From CAYJPV01 sp964372095 (GTDB taxonomy: Bacteria; Acidobacteriota; Vicinamibacteria; Vicinamibacterales; JAKQTR01): a stretch of DNA of 64,000 nucleotides. Where the stretch lies: NCBI GenBank assembly GCA_964372095.1, contig CAYJPV010000027.1, forward strand, positions 7,935 to 71,934. The letters run 5' to 3'. The position numbers and the translations under genes were made by a program. Below, piece by piece: positions 54,958-63,376 of the stretch (within the stretch, counting starts at the first letter, position 1; the number at the start of each line of letters is the position of its first letter). The notes under the pieces are model-generated. The model searched no databases. It saw only the letters and a list, made by a program, of their open reading frames with translations, and had not been told where the DNA came from.

Positions 54958-56163
54958 TCAGGGAACCATCTTTCCAGCCCTCTTCAACTCGTACTGGAGG
55001 GCCATCTCGAAGTACTCGGTTGGCAGGCCGCCTTCGAGCTTGACGCCGTTGATGAAGAACGTCGGGGTGACGCGGACGTTCAGGACGCTGCCCAGCGCGA
55101 TATCAGCCTTGACCTGATTGAGCGTCGACTCGTATTGCTCATCGAAATCGGGGATGCCGCCCACGTCGCGTGCCGCCTGCCGCACGCCACCTGGCGTCAG
55201 GATCGCGGCATTGGCGTACAACCAGTCTTCCATGGCGTCGCCCCGGCCCCGCGGCCGCGCCAGGCGGACGGCGACGGCCGCCTCGCACGCGGCGTAGTGC
55301 AGGTCGCGAGGCATCGAGACGTGGCACTCCCGGTCGAGCGGGAAATCTTTGCCCACCATCCGGATGGCGCCCGGATACTGGGTGGCGTACTTGGCCAGAA
55401 TGGGCTTGTAGTCCAGATGGGTCTGCGCGCAGGCCGGGCACTGGTGATCCGAGAACTTCAGAATCAGCACGGCCGCTCCATCGGACGGGACCGGCACCTG
55501 CATCCGCTGCTGCGACTCCCAGAACTTGAGGAACTCCGCCCGGCGGTCCGCCGGCGCCTGGGGCGCACCGCCAGGCTCGGCCACGCCGGCTTCGGTGTGC
55601 CGCGGCACGAAGGCGATGGCGCTGGTGGCCGCCAGAATGAACACGATGAGGACCGTCAGGCCGACAGGGCTCGCAAACATCGTGCGGGCATCCTGCCACA
55701 CGCGGCGTGGAAGTGACGTCATGGGGAACGGGGTCCTCGCCCCGGAGACGAGAAACAGACCGACAACCGCCGCGTACGTCACGAGGCACATCAGGCACAC
55801 GGCCTTGATGATGAAGAACGACGCGTAGGCCAGGAACAGCGACACGCCCAGTCCGATGGTCGACAGGGCGAATACGTACCCGGCGGCGTTGTCGCGCAGG
55901 CTGGGCGAACCCCACTCGGCGCCTGCCAGCAGGAGGAGCACCACGATGTAGTAACCGGCACCGAACAACGCGACGGGCGTCCCCCACAACACGGCGTACT
56001 TGCTCTGGTACACCGTCGTGCAGCTGACCGTCGAGGTGACGTCGCAGAAGCTCAAGTACCCGGGCTTGGCCAGCATCTGCGCGTGGACGTACAGCGATGC
56101 CAGCGACGATGCCAGCCCCACCAGGGCGAAGATCAGCAGTAGTCGGCGAACGGTCGTGGTCAT
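54958..56163 (-). CDS. VKOR-DsbA fusion, disulfide bond-forming enzyme
   Basis: 401 residues from ATG 56163. N-terminal vitamin K epoxide reductase domain (about 1-150): membrane segments, loop cysteines Cys40 and Cys48 and the active CxxC Cys123-Cys126 (AVCLMC). After one further membrane segment (about 167-187) comes a periplasmic thioredoxin-fold domain with CPAC (242-245, SDHQCPACAQTH) and the cis-Pro strand VTPTFFING. The fused protein can oxidise substrates and be re-oxidised by quinone in one chain. It lies just after the pilins, whose cysteines are likely clients. Confidence 0.93.
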   Translation of the reverse strand: MTTTVRRLLLIFALVGLASSLASLYVHAQMLAKPGYLSFCDVTSTVSCTTVYQSKYAVLWGTPVALFGAGYYIVVLLLLAGAEWGSPSLRDNAAGYVFALSTIGLGVSLFLAYASFFIIKAVCLMCLVTYAAVVGLFLVSGARTPFPMTSLPRRVWQDARTMFASPVGLTVLIVFILAATSAIAFVPRHTEAGVAEPGGAPQAPADRRAEFLKFWESQQRMQVPVPSDGAAVLILKFSDHQCPACAQTHLDYKPILAKYATQYPGAIRMVGKDFPLDRECHVSMPRDLHYAACEAAVAVRLARPRGRGDAMEDWLYANAAILTPGGVRQAARDVGGIPDFDEQYESTLNQVKADIALGSVLNVRVTPTFFINGVKLEGGLPTEYFEMALQYELKRAGKMVP

Positions 56164-56254
56164 AATTGGGAAGCCATGTGGGCTCAAGCAGTTGTAGCGG
56201 AGAAGGCGCGGGGCGTCAAGACCCGGCCGGCCGCAGACACCCGGCGTGGCGGCG

Positions 56255-56791
56255 TTACTGCGGAATCGGCCGTGCGTCGGCCGGAGCCGCGGTGTCCGTC
56301 ATGGCCAGCGGTGTCATCTGCTGGGCGTAGTAGATGGTCCCCGTCCCGTTGCCGCCGTACGCCCGGGTGCCCGTCGTCGGCATCGGTGTGGCGAGGGTGT
56401 GGAACCCCCGCGTGCCGGCGCCGGCGGCCGCGCCGTTGCACGACGCGGGCGAGGCGGGCGAAGGACCGGTCGTGCTGCCGATCGTCACCGTGTACCCGGA
56501 CTTCGTGACGACCGCCGCGTAGCCAAGATCGGCACTGAGGAACGCGGCCCCGCTCGGCGGAGCCGTCCCGAGGACCACGAGCGTCGGCGCAAAGAACCCT
56601 TCAGCACAGGTTGAACTGTACATGTACTGCGCGCTTGCGATGGCTCTCAAGGAGCTGATGGCCGATGCCTCGTTGCCCGACAGCCGCGCCCGGGAGAGCG
56701 TCGGCAGGGCGATCGCGGCCAGCACGGCGATGATGGCGCAGACGATCGCGAGTTCGACAAGGGTGAATCCCGGAGCGTTCGTATGCCTCAT
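56255..56791 (-). CDS. type IV major pilin paralogue 2
   Basis: 178 residues from ATG 56791. Short leader MRHTNAPG, cleavage before Phe9, FTLVELAIVCAIIAVLAAI helix with Glu5, then the soluble domain with Cys62 and Cys118 and a third Cys18 within the helix. It is strongly similar to the first pilin (RARLSGNEASAISSLRAIASAQ matches RARQSGNEASAIGSLRAINSAQ). It lies 160 bases after that gene and is preceded by a hairpin that may hide its GAGGG ribosome-binding site. Confidence 0.92.
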   Translation of the reverse strand: MRHTNAPGFTLVELAIVCAIIAVLAAIALPTLSRARLSGNEASAISSLRAIASAQYMYSSTCAEGFFAPTLVVLGTAPPSGAAFLSADLGYAAVVTKSGYTVTIGSTTGPSPASPASCNGAAAGAGTRGFHTLATPMPTTGTRAYGGNGTGTIYYAQQMTPLAMTDTAAPADARPIPQ

Positions 56792-56800
56792 AACCCAACC

Positions 56801-56815
56801 CTCGTCTCCGACGAG
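56801..56815 (-). promoter_or_regulatory. hairpin overlapping the pilin-2 ribosome-binding site
   Basis: CTCGTC-TCC-GACGAG forms a 6-bp stem in the leader of pilin 2. On the mRNA its 3' arm runs into the GAGGG Shine-Dalgarno seven bases before the ATG, so folding could reduce translation. Confidence 0.45.
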
Positions 56816-56825
56816 ATCCAGGGCC

Positions 56826-56843
56826 CGACGTCGCGCGACGTCG
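56826..56843. repeat. 18-bp perfect palindrome in the pilin gap
   Basis: CGACGTCGCGCGACGTCG is a perfect 18-bp palindrome 35 bases before the pilin-2 start. It could be a DNA-protein binding site or an RNA hairpin. Confidence 0.45.
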
Positions 56844-56880
56844 CCGGCGTCGCTGGAGCCCGCTGTCATCCGCTACGTCA

Positions 56881-56914
56881 GCGAGGGACGTCCGCCCGTG
56901 CGGACATCCCTCGC
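56881..56914 (-). repeat. long hairpin between the two pilin genes
   Basis: A 15-bp stem with one C/A mismatch and a four-base loop, 38 bases after the pilin-1 stop. No U-tract follows on the minus strand, so it is more likely an mRNA processing or stabilising structure than a terminator. Confidence 0.6.
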
Positions 56915-56951
56915 ATAGCTCGACGAGTAAGGAAGAGCGCGAACGCCCGTG

Positions 56952-57464
56952 TTACTGGATCGGGGCGCCGACGTTCGTGGAGGTATCCGTCACGGCCGGG
57001 GCAACCTGGCCCACGAGGAAGAAGATCGTGCTCGTGGTGTTGGTGCCGAAGGCGCGCTGGCCAGCGCCACCCTGCGGCGTCGCCGTCGCACGGTAACCCG
57101 ATGTCACGGCGCCGGCGTTGCAGGACGCCGGGGCGCCCGCAGCCGCGTCACCGGCCATCGTCACGGTGTAGCCGCTCTTGACGACGCCAGTCGTGGCGAG
57201 GTCCGGGCTGATGAAGGCCGTGCCGCCGGCGGGCGCCAACGCGAGGTTCTCCAAGGAGGGCGAGTAGAATCCGTTTCCGCAGCTGGCAGCGTACGTCGAC
57301 TGCGCGCTGTTGATCGCGCGGAGCGACCCGATCGCGGAGGCTTCGTTGCCCGACTGGCGGGCGCGCAGCAGACCCGGCACGGCGATGGCGGCGATGATGC
57401 CGATGATCGCAACGACGATCAGGAGTTCGATCAGCGTGAAGCCCTTGTTGCTCTGGATTCTCAT
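56952..57464 (-). CDS. pilA: type IV major pilin PilA
   Basis: 170 residues from ATG 57464, AGAGGGAA upstream. Leader MRIQSNKG, then the mature FTLIELLIVVAIIGIIAAI helix with Glu5, a soluble domain with Cys62 and Cys115 bracketing the usual D-region. The mature pilin is about 162 residues. It is the first pilin after the sigma-54 promoter and the pilR gene, so it is the likely main subunit. The frame is open further upstream but no other start fits a prepilin leader. Confidence 0.95.
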   Translation of the reverse strand: MRIQSNKGFTLIELLIVVAIIGIIAAIAVPGLLRARQSGNEASAIGSLRAINSAQSTYAASCGNGFYSPSLENLALAPAGGTAFISPDLATTGVVKSGYTVTMAGDAAAGAPASCNAGAVTSGYRATATPQGGAGQRAFGTNTTSTIFFLVGQVAPAVTDTSTNVGAPIQ

Positions 57465-57565
57465 GGTCCTGTTCCCTCTCTTGGGTGTTGGTTGAATGAA
57501 ACCGGTTCTGCCGCAGCCACCTGGGCGGCTCTCGCACCCGGTGACTGCCGGGCACTTAGCGTAAA

Positions 57566-57580
57566 GCAAGGCAGGTGCCA
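57566..57580 (-). promoter_or_regulatory. sigma-54 (-24/-12) promoter of pilA
   Basis: On the minus strand TGGCAC (57575-57580), five bases, then TTGC (57566-57569). GG and GC are exactly 12 bases apart, matching the -24/-12 consensus. Transcription would start near 57555, giving a leader of about 90 nt. It lies between pilA and the sigma-54 activator gene pilR. Confidence 0.82.
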
Positions 57581-57745
57581 ACACCGAATCGGCGTAACCA
57601 TGCACGCATAAACACCTTTATACCAATGCTTTATAGATATTCGGAGTGCGCCCGACAGAGGCCGGACCGCCAATGCAGTGACAATCCGCGTCACATCGGG
57701 TGCCGAATTCCGTCACTGACACAAGAAGTGGCAATGGGTGCGGAG

Positions 57746-57837
57746 GGAAGTAGTCAGTAGTCAGTAGTCAGTAGTCAGTAGTCAACACGGAGGCCCGGGG
57801 CCCGGAGTCTGGAGCCAGGAGCCCGGCGGCTCTGTCA
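57746..57837. repeat. heptanucleotide repeat array 7
   Basis: GGAAGTA, four GTCAGTA, GTCAACA, then CGGAGGC, CCGGGGC, CCGGAGT, CTGGAGC and CAGGAGC. It shares the GTCAGTA and CTGGAGC units with arrays 1 and 3. It ends on the TGA stop of pilR, the only array not bordered by a TAG. Together with the sigma-54 promoter it fills most of the 370-bp pilR-pilA gap; the remainder (about 57585-57745) shows nothing recognised, though activator-binding sites are expected there. Confidence 0.85.
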
Positions 57838-59259
57838 CCGAAGTTCGTGCTTATCAAGGAGATATCTGAACTGCCTGGGACTGATCCCCAGGAGTTTGGC
57901 GGCCCTGTCATGGCGGCCGCCGGCCTGGCGAAGTGCCTGGGCCACGAACTCGCGTTCCTGGGACTCCAGGTGCTTGGGCAGGTCGAGCCCTGTTTCTGGC
58001 AGTGACGTACCGCTTGCGTCGTTGCTCGGACTCGGCAGGGCGTCACGTTTTTGACAGATCTCGAGCGGCAGACTCTCCGCCTGAATCACGGTCGTACGTT
58101 CCAGGGCCACCGCCCGCTCGATCACGTTCTCCAGTTGACGGACGTTGCCGGGCCAGCTGAAATCTTCCAGGCAATGCACGGCTTCGGCGGACAGACCCTC
58201 GAGCCGTTTGCCCATCTGCTCCCGGAACCGGCCGAGGAAGTGTTCGGCCAGCAGCGGGATGTCCTCGCGGCGCTCGCGGAGGGGCGGCAGCAGGATCGGG
58301 ATCACGTTGATCCGGTAGTAGAGGTCCTCGCGGAACCGACCCTCGCCAATCATCCGGAGCAGATCCCGGTTTGTGGCGGCGATGATGCGGATATCGGCGT
58401 CGATCTCGTCAGTCCCGCCCAGGCGCCTGAACTTCCGCTCCTGGAGAACCCGCAGCAGCTTGACCTGCATCAGCGGGCTCATCTCGGAAATCTCGTCGAG
58501 GAACACGGTGCCCCGATCGGCGGCCTCGATCAGCCCCTTCTTGGTGGTGGCCGCTCCGGTGAACGCCCCCCGCGTATGGCCGAACAACTCGGACTCGAGC
58601 AGGGTTTCCGGCAGCGCGCCACAGTTGAGGGCCACGAACGGGTGATCACGCCGCAGGGAGTTGACGTGAATCGCCCGAGCCACCAGTTCTTTGCCGGTTC
58701 CGGACTCCCCGTTGACGAGGATGGTGCTGTTGGTCGGCGCCACGGTCTCGACCAGGTCGAAGAGCACCTGCATCACGCGGCTCTTCCCGACGATGTTCGC
58801 GAACGTGGACGACGTGCGCAGGGCCCGCTTCAGCAGCACGTTCTCCTGGCGCAGCACGCGGCGCTCGATGGCATTCCGCACCTTGGCCTTGAGTGCCTCG
58901 ACGTCGAACGGCTTGGAAATGTAGTCGTACGCGCCCAGCCGCAGCGCCTCCACCGCGGTATCCGTCGATGCGAATGCCGTGATCATGATGCCGACCATGT
59001 CCGCATCGATCCGTTTGGCCGCGCGCAGGACGTCCACGCCGCTCATGTCCGGCATCTTGATGTCGGAAATGAGGAGGTCCACCGGTTCGCGTTCGAGGAC
59101 GGCGATGGCCGCCGCCCCGTTCTCGGCCAGCAGGACCTCGTACTGCTCGCGTCTCAGGACGATGCTGAGCAACTCACGCATGGAGCGTTCGTCATCCACG
59201 ACGAGAACGCGCCCGCGCGAGGCAGCGACCCGGGGTTCGTCGTCGTTCGTGGGGGTCAT
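57835..59259 (-). CDS. pilR: sigma-54-dependent response regulator PilR
   Basis: 474 residues from ATG 59259, overlapping pilS by ATGA. Receiver domain with Asp66 (LLISDIKMPDMSG) and Lys in DYISKPF; AAA+ domain (about 145-380) with Walker A GESGTGKE, the sigma-54 contact loop GAFTGA and GTVFLDEI. A Fis-type HTH at the C-terminus ends DRAAKLLGISPRQFRYLL. NtrC family. With PilS and the -24/-12 element before pilA it makes a direct activation circuit for pilin expression. Confidence 0.95.
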   Translation of the reverse strand: MTPTNDDEPRVAASRGRVLVVDDERSMRELLSIVLRREQYEVLLAENGAAAIAVLEREPVDLLISDIKMPDMSGVDVLRAAKRIDADMVGIMITAFASTDTAVEALRLGAYDYISKPFDVEALKAKVRNAIERRVLRQENVLLKRALRTSSTFANIVGKSRVMQVLFDLVETVAPTNSTILVNGESGTGKELVARAIHVNSLRRDHPFVALNCGALPETLLESELFGHTRGAFTGAATTKKGLIEAADRGTVFLDEISEMSPLMQVKLLRVLQERKFRRLGGTDEIDADIRIIAATNRDLLRMIGEGRFREDLYYRINVIPILLPPLRERREDIPLLAEHFLGRFREQMGKRLEGLSAEAVHCLEDFSWPGNVRQLENVIERAVALERTTVIQAESLPLEICQKRDALPSPSNDASGTSLPETGLDLPKHLESQEREFVAQALRQAGGRHDRAAKLLGISPRQFRYLLDKHELR

Positions 59260-60929
59260 GCGGGCGTCACCAGCGCGCGAATCGGCAGGCGGACGGCCAC
59301 GGTCGTCCCGGCGCCTGGCCGTGACGTCACATGGATGTCTCCGCCGTAGTCGCTCACGATGCGGTGGACGATGGCCATGCCCAGCCCGGTGCCACCCTCG
59401 AACGTGCTGTGGAACGGCTGGAAGATCCGCTCGAGTTCGTCCTCTGGGATGCCGGCCCCTTCGTCGGCCACTTCGATCACGGCATCGCCGCTCTCCGGGT
59501 GGCGGTGCGCGCTGAGCCGAAGCCGGCCGCCGTCCGGCATCGCGCGCAAGCCGTTGGTGGCCAGGTTCCAGATCACCTGGGACACCTGTCCTTCGTCGGC
59601 TTCGCACCAGACCGGGTCATCGGGCACGACCACGTCGATCACGTGCCGCGCCTGGAGGGCCGGGCCGTTGCGCAGCAGCATCGCCGTGTCGTTGACGGGC
59701 CGGCGGGCATCGAGCCGCGTGACGCGGAACCGCTGGGGCCGTGCGTAGGCCAGGAAGTGGCTGATGGTCTGGTTGAGACGGTCCGACTCCCGCATGACGA
59801 TATCGAGCAACTGGGCCTGGTCGTCCGACAGGCTGAGTTCCTGGCGGAGCAGCTGAATCGACCCCGAGATCGACGCCAGGGGATTGCGGATCTCGTGGGC
59901 GATCCCGGCGGCCATTTCGCCGACCGCGGCCAGGCGCTGTTGCATCCGGGCATTGCGCTCGAGCCGCCGAAGCTGAGTGACATCCTGAAAGGTGAACAGC
60001 ACCCCGGTCCGGACGCCGGCGGTCAGGAAGGCGGTCGCACTGAGTCCGAGATCGATGTCGCTGCCGTCCGCGCGGTGAAACCGGTAGTCGGCACGCCGGT
60101 TGCCCGGCCAGTCCGGCTGCGCGTCGAGGTTCGCGGCGAACTCCCCGGGCAATTGCAGGATGTCGGCCGCCCGCGCGCCAACGGCGTCCTCGGCCCTCGT
60201 GCTCGTGATGGCCTCTGCGGCGCGGTTGAACGTGAGGATCCGTCCCGTCGTGCCCGTCGTGACGAGCCCCATGGTCAGGCTGCTGATGATGTGCTGGCTG
60301 AACGCCTGCAGGCTGGCAATCTCCGTGGACGCGTCGGCCAGTTCCTGGTCGGTGCGCCGCACGCGCTCGGCCAGCGACCCGCTCAGGGCCGCGACGGCCA
60401 GAAAGGCCGCGACGTTGGTGACCACCGTATAGAGGGCCACCTGAGGTTCCGGCAGGATCGGCACGGACGTCCAGACGGTCCACCCTGGCAGGGTCGGGTG
60501 GGCGAACTGCCACAGCACCTGCAGGGCGTACAGCAGCGAGCTCAGCACGCCGACCAGCAGGGCGCCGCGGAGTTGCTGCAGGATGCTGGCGGCGATCACG
60601 GGCAGGACGAACAGCGACGAGAAGTAGCTCGTGACGCCGCCCGTGAACCAGACGAACAGCGCCACCGTGAGCGCGTCGATCCCGAGTTGTACGTCGATCA
60701 GCCAGCGGCGCCGCTCGGACACGTGCCGCACGGTCGCGTAGACGGCCGACAGCACGAACGTCACGCCGATCAGGGCGTAGAGCAGCCAGGCATGCGCCTC
60801 GGGCGCCGCCTGCCACTGGACGAACGCCGCCGTTCCCAGCAGGACCGTGCTGATCACCAGGCGCAGGGTGATCAGCCCGACGAGCGTCCTCCGTACCGGT
60901 CCCCGCGCCATGCCCGCACCCGGCCTCAC
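59256..60929 (-). CDS. pilS: sensor histidine kinase PilS
   Basis: 557 residues. Six predicted membrane segments in the first 185 residues (PilS type, which can sense pilin in the membrane), then a coiled linker and a PAS domain (about 205-320). HisKA with His345 (AAGIAHEIRNPLAS) and the ATPase domain (N box SQVIWNLATNGLRAM, DEGAGIPED, FEGGTGLGMAI) complete it. The start GTG at 60929 overlaps pilC by GTGA; ATG 60911 is possible. Confidence 0.92.
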   Translation of the reverse strand: MRPGAGMARGPVRRTLVGLITLRLVISTVLLGTAAFVQWQAAPEAHAWLLYALIGVTFVLSAVYATVRHVSERRRWLIDVQLGIDALTVALFVWFTGGVTSYFSSLFVLPVIAASILQQLRGALLVGVLSSLLYALQVLWQFAHPTLPGWTVWTSVPILPEPQVALYTVVTNVAAFLAVAALSGSLAERVRRTDQELADASTEIASLQAFSQHIISSLTMGLVTTGTTGRILTFNRAAEAITSTRAEDAVGARAADILQLPGEFAANLDAQPDWPGNRRADYRFHRADGSDIDLGLSATAFLTAGVRTGVLFTFQDVTQLRRLERNARMQQRLAAVGEMAAGIAHEIRNPLASISGSIQLLRQELSLSDDQAQLLDIVMRESDRLNQTISHFLAYARPQRFRVTRLDARRPVNDTAMLLRNGPALQARHVIDVVVPDDPVWCEADEGQVSQVIWNLATNGLRAMPDGGRLRLSAHRHPESGDAVIEVADEGAGIPEDELERIFQPFHSTFEGGTGLGMAIVHRIVSDYGGDIHVTSRPGAGTTVAVRLPIRALVTPA

Positions 60930-62143
60930 CCGGTAAGCTTGCTGATCAGGTCGAAGATCGGCATGTACATCGCGATGACGATGCCGCCGACGACGCCGCC
61001 GAGGAACGCGATCATCAGGGGCTCGAGGAGCGTGAGCAGCCCGGCGACGGCGGTGTCGACCTCTTCTTCGTAGAAGTCGGCAATCTTCCCCAGCATGGTG
61101 TCCAGCGCCCCGGTGGCCTCGCCGACGCTGATCATCTGGCTGACCATGGGCGGGAATACCCCCGTCTCCTTCAACGGCGCGGAAATCGTCTCGCCCCGCT
61201 CGATGCTCTTGCGCGTGTTCAGGATCGCGTCTTCGATGACCGCGTTGCCGGCGGTGCGCGCCGTGATCTCGAGGCCGTCCAGAATGGGCACGCCGGAACT
61301 GATCAGGGTGGACAACGTGCGGCAGAACCGCGCCACGGCGATCTTCCTGAGGATGAGCCCGATGACCGGGGACTTGAGGAGCAGACCGTCAATCGCGCGG
61401 CGGCCGCCATCGGTCCGGTAGTACTGCCGCAGGGCGTACACGGCGGCCGCGATGCCCACCGCGATGAACGGCATCCAGCGCACCAGCTGGTTGCTCATCC
61501 AGATGACGACCAGAGTCGGGAGCGGCAGGTCCGCTCCCAGGCCGGCAAAGAGCGCCGCGAAGGTCGGAATGACCTTCCAGAGGATGACGGCCACAACGAT
61601 GATGGCGATCGAAATCACCGCCACCGGGTAGATCATCGCCGACTTGACCTGCCCCTTCAGCTTGACCGCTTTCTCGATGTAGACGGCCAGCCGCTTCAGA
61701 ATTGTGTCGAGAATGCCGCCCGCCTCGCCGGCGGCCACCATATTCACAAAGAGCCCGTCGAAGGCGTTCGGGTGCTTGCGCATGGCGTCGGCGAGCGACG
61801 CCCCCGACTCGACGTCGGACCGCGTCTGCAGGATGACCTGGGCGAAGTTCTTGTCTTCTTCCTGGTTCCCGAGGATCTCGAGACACTGGACCAGCGGGAG
61901 GCCCGCGTCGATCATGACGGAGAACTGGCGCGTGAAGATGGCCAGATTCCGGGCCGCGACGGACTTGCCGCGTTTGCCGGTCTTGAGTTTGGCCTCGCCT
62001 TTGCCCTTGCTGGGCGTAATGCGAGTCACCAGGATCTGGTCGCGGCGCAGCGCCGCAACGGCTCCCTCCATGGTGTCGGCGACTTTCTCGCCCTTGACCA
62101 CTTCTCCACCGCGTGTCCGCCCGGTATATGCAAATGTCCCCAT
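60926..62143 (-). CDS. pilC: type IV pilus inner membrane platform protein PilC
   Basis: 405 residues. Two GspF domains (about 70-190 and 270-395), each beginning with a cytoplasmic helical part (LAIFTRQFSVMIDAGLPLVQCLEIL; ARFCRTLSTLISSGVPILDGLEI), and three membrane segments (about 170-195, 215-240, 375-400). GEMISVGEATGALDTML-type family motif (SQMISVGEATGALDTML). It couples the ATPases PilB and PilT to pilin polymerisation. Confidence 0.95.
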   Translation of the reverse strand: MGTFAYTGRTRGGEVVKGEKVADTMEGAVAALRRDQILVTRITPSKGKGEAKLKTGKRGKSVAARNLAIFTRQFSVMIDAGLPLVQCLEILGNQEEDKNFAQVILQTRSDVESGASLADAMRKHPNAFDGLFVNMVAAGEAGGILDTILKRLAVYIEKAVKLKGQVKSAMIYPVAVISIAIIVVAVILWKVIPTFAALFAGLGADLPLPTLVVIWMSNQLVRWMPFIAVGIAAAVYALRQYYRTDGGRRAIDGLLLKSPVIGLILRKIAVARFCRTLSTLISSGVPILDGLEITARTAGNAVIEDAILNTRKSIERGETISAPLKETGVFPPMVSQMISVGEATGALDTMLGKIADFYEEEVDTAVAGLLTLLEPLMIAFLGGVVGGIVIAMYMPIFDLISKLTG

Positions 62144-62197
62144 CGTCTTCTCCTGGACGGATCGGCCCGTCCCGCCGCTCCGGGCCGGCCCGATGCC

Positions 62198-63325
62198 TTA
62201 CCGCCCCGCCATCCCGGTGCGGCCCGCCGCCCGCGCGGCGCTCCCGCCGCCCACGACCCCGGCCCCCCGGGAGATCATGTCCATCAGTTCGTCCTTGAGC
62301 GACGAGGCCATCTTGGCGACATCGAGCGTCACCGCCCCTGCGTAGTACAGACTGGCCAGCGACTGGTTCAGCGTCTGCGAGCCGATCTTCTCCTGGCCCG
62401 CCTGCATGGACGCGTAGATCTGGTGGATCTTGTCCTCCCGGATCAGGTTCCGGATGGCCGGCGTCGGCACCAGGATCTCCACGGCGACTACGCGCCCGTG
62501 CCCATCGGCCCGCGGCAGCAGCGTCTGGCACACGATACCTTCCAGCACCATTGAGAGCTGCGTCCGGATCTGCGACTGCTGGTGCGCCGGAAAGATGTCG
62601 ATGATGCGGTTGATCGACTGCGCTGCTGAGTTCGTGTGCAGGGTGGCGAAGGTCAGGTGCCCGGTCTCCGCCACGCGCAACGCGGACTCGACCGTCTCGA
62701 GGTCCCGCATTTCACCGATGTAGACGATGTCGGGGTCTTCGCGGAGCGCCGACCGGAGCGCCTCGGCGAATCCGAGGGTGTCGCTCGAGACCTCGCGCTG
62801 GTTGATCAGACACCCTTTGTGCGGGTGCAGGTACTCGATCGGGTCTTCGATCGTGAGGATGTGGGCGCTGCGTTCGACGTTGATCTTGTCGATCATCGCC
62901 GCCAGCGTCGTGGACTTGCCGCTGCCCGTCGGCCCCGTGACCAGCACCAGCCCGCGCGGGCGCTCGGCGAGGGACGTGATGACCGGCGGCAGACCCAGTT
63001 GGCGGAGGCCCTTGATTTCTTCGGGAATGAGCCGGTACACCGCCGCCACCGCGCCCCGCTGGCTGAACACGTTGCAGCGGAACCGCGCAAGGCCCCGGAC
63101 CCCGAACGAGAAGTCGAGTTCGAGCTGCTCCTCGAAACGTTTCTTCTGCGCGTCACTGAGGACGCTGTACACCAGCCGTTTCGTATCCGACGCCGACAGT
63201 TCCTCGAGGGGCAGGCGCTGCAGCTTGCCGTGGACACGCACCTGCGGCGGGGTGCCGCTGGTGATGTGCAGATCCGACCCCCCCATCTCGAACGTCGACT
63301 TCAACAACTCCGGAAGCGTGGTCAT
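62198..63325 (-). CDS. pilT: pilus retraction ATPase PilT
   Basis: 375 residues from ATG 63325 (GGAGAGG upstream; the frame is open to 63370). N-terminal PAS-like domain with GGSDLHITSGTPPQVRVHG, Walker A GPTGSGKST (131-139), Asp box ILTIEDPIEYLH and Walker B DIVYIGEMRDLETV. The His box with HLTFATLHTNSA and the C-terminal AIRNLIREDK are specific to PilT. It powers retraction and twitching. A Gly/Ala/Arg tail of about 25 residues ends the protein. Confidence 0.95.
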   Translation of the reverse strand: MTTLPELLKSTFEMGGSDLHITSGTPPQVRVHGKLQRLPLEELSASDTKRLVYSVLSDAQKKRFEEQLELDFSFGVRGLARFRCNVFSQRGAVAAVYRLIPEEIKGLRQLGLPPVITSLAERPRGLVLVTGPTGSGKSTTLAAMIDKINVERSAHILTIEDPIEYLHPHKGCLINQREVSSDTLGFAEALRSALREDPDIVYIGEMRDLETVESALRVAETGHLTFATLHTNSAAQSINRIIDIFPAHQQSQIRTQLSMVLEGIVCQTLLPRADGHGRVVAVEILVPTPAIRNLIREDKIHQIYASMQAGQEKIGSQTLNQSLASLYYAGAVTLDVAKMASSLKDELMDMISRGAGVVGGGSAARAAGRTGMAGR

Positions 63326-63376
63326 CGAGCCTCTCCCATCCCCGGACCAGGATGCAAATCCTGATCCCATTTCCTT

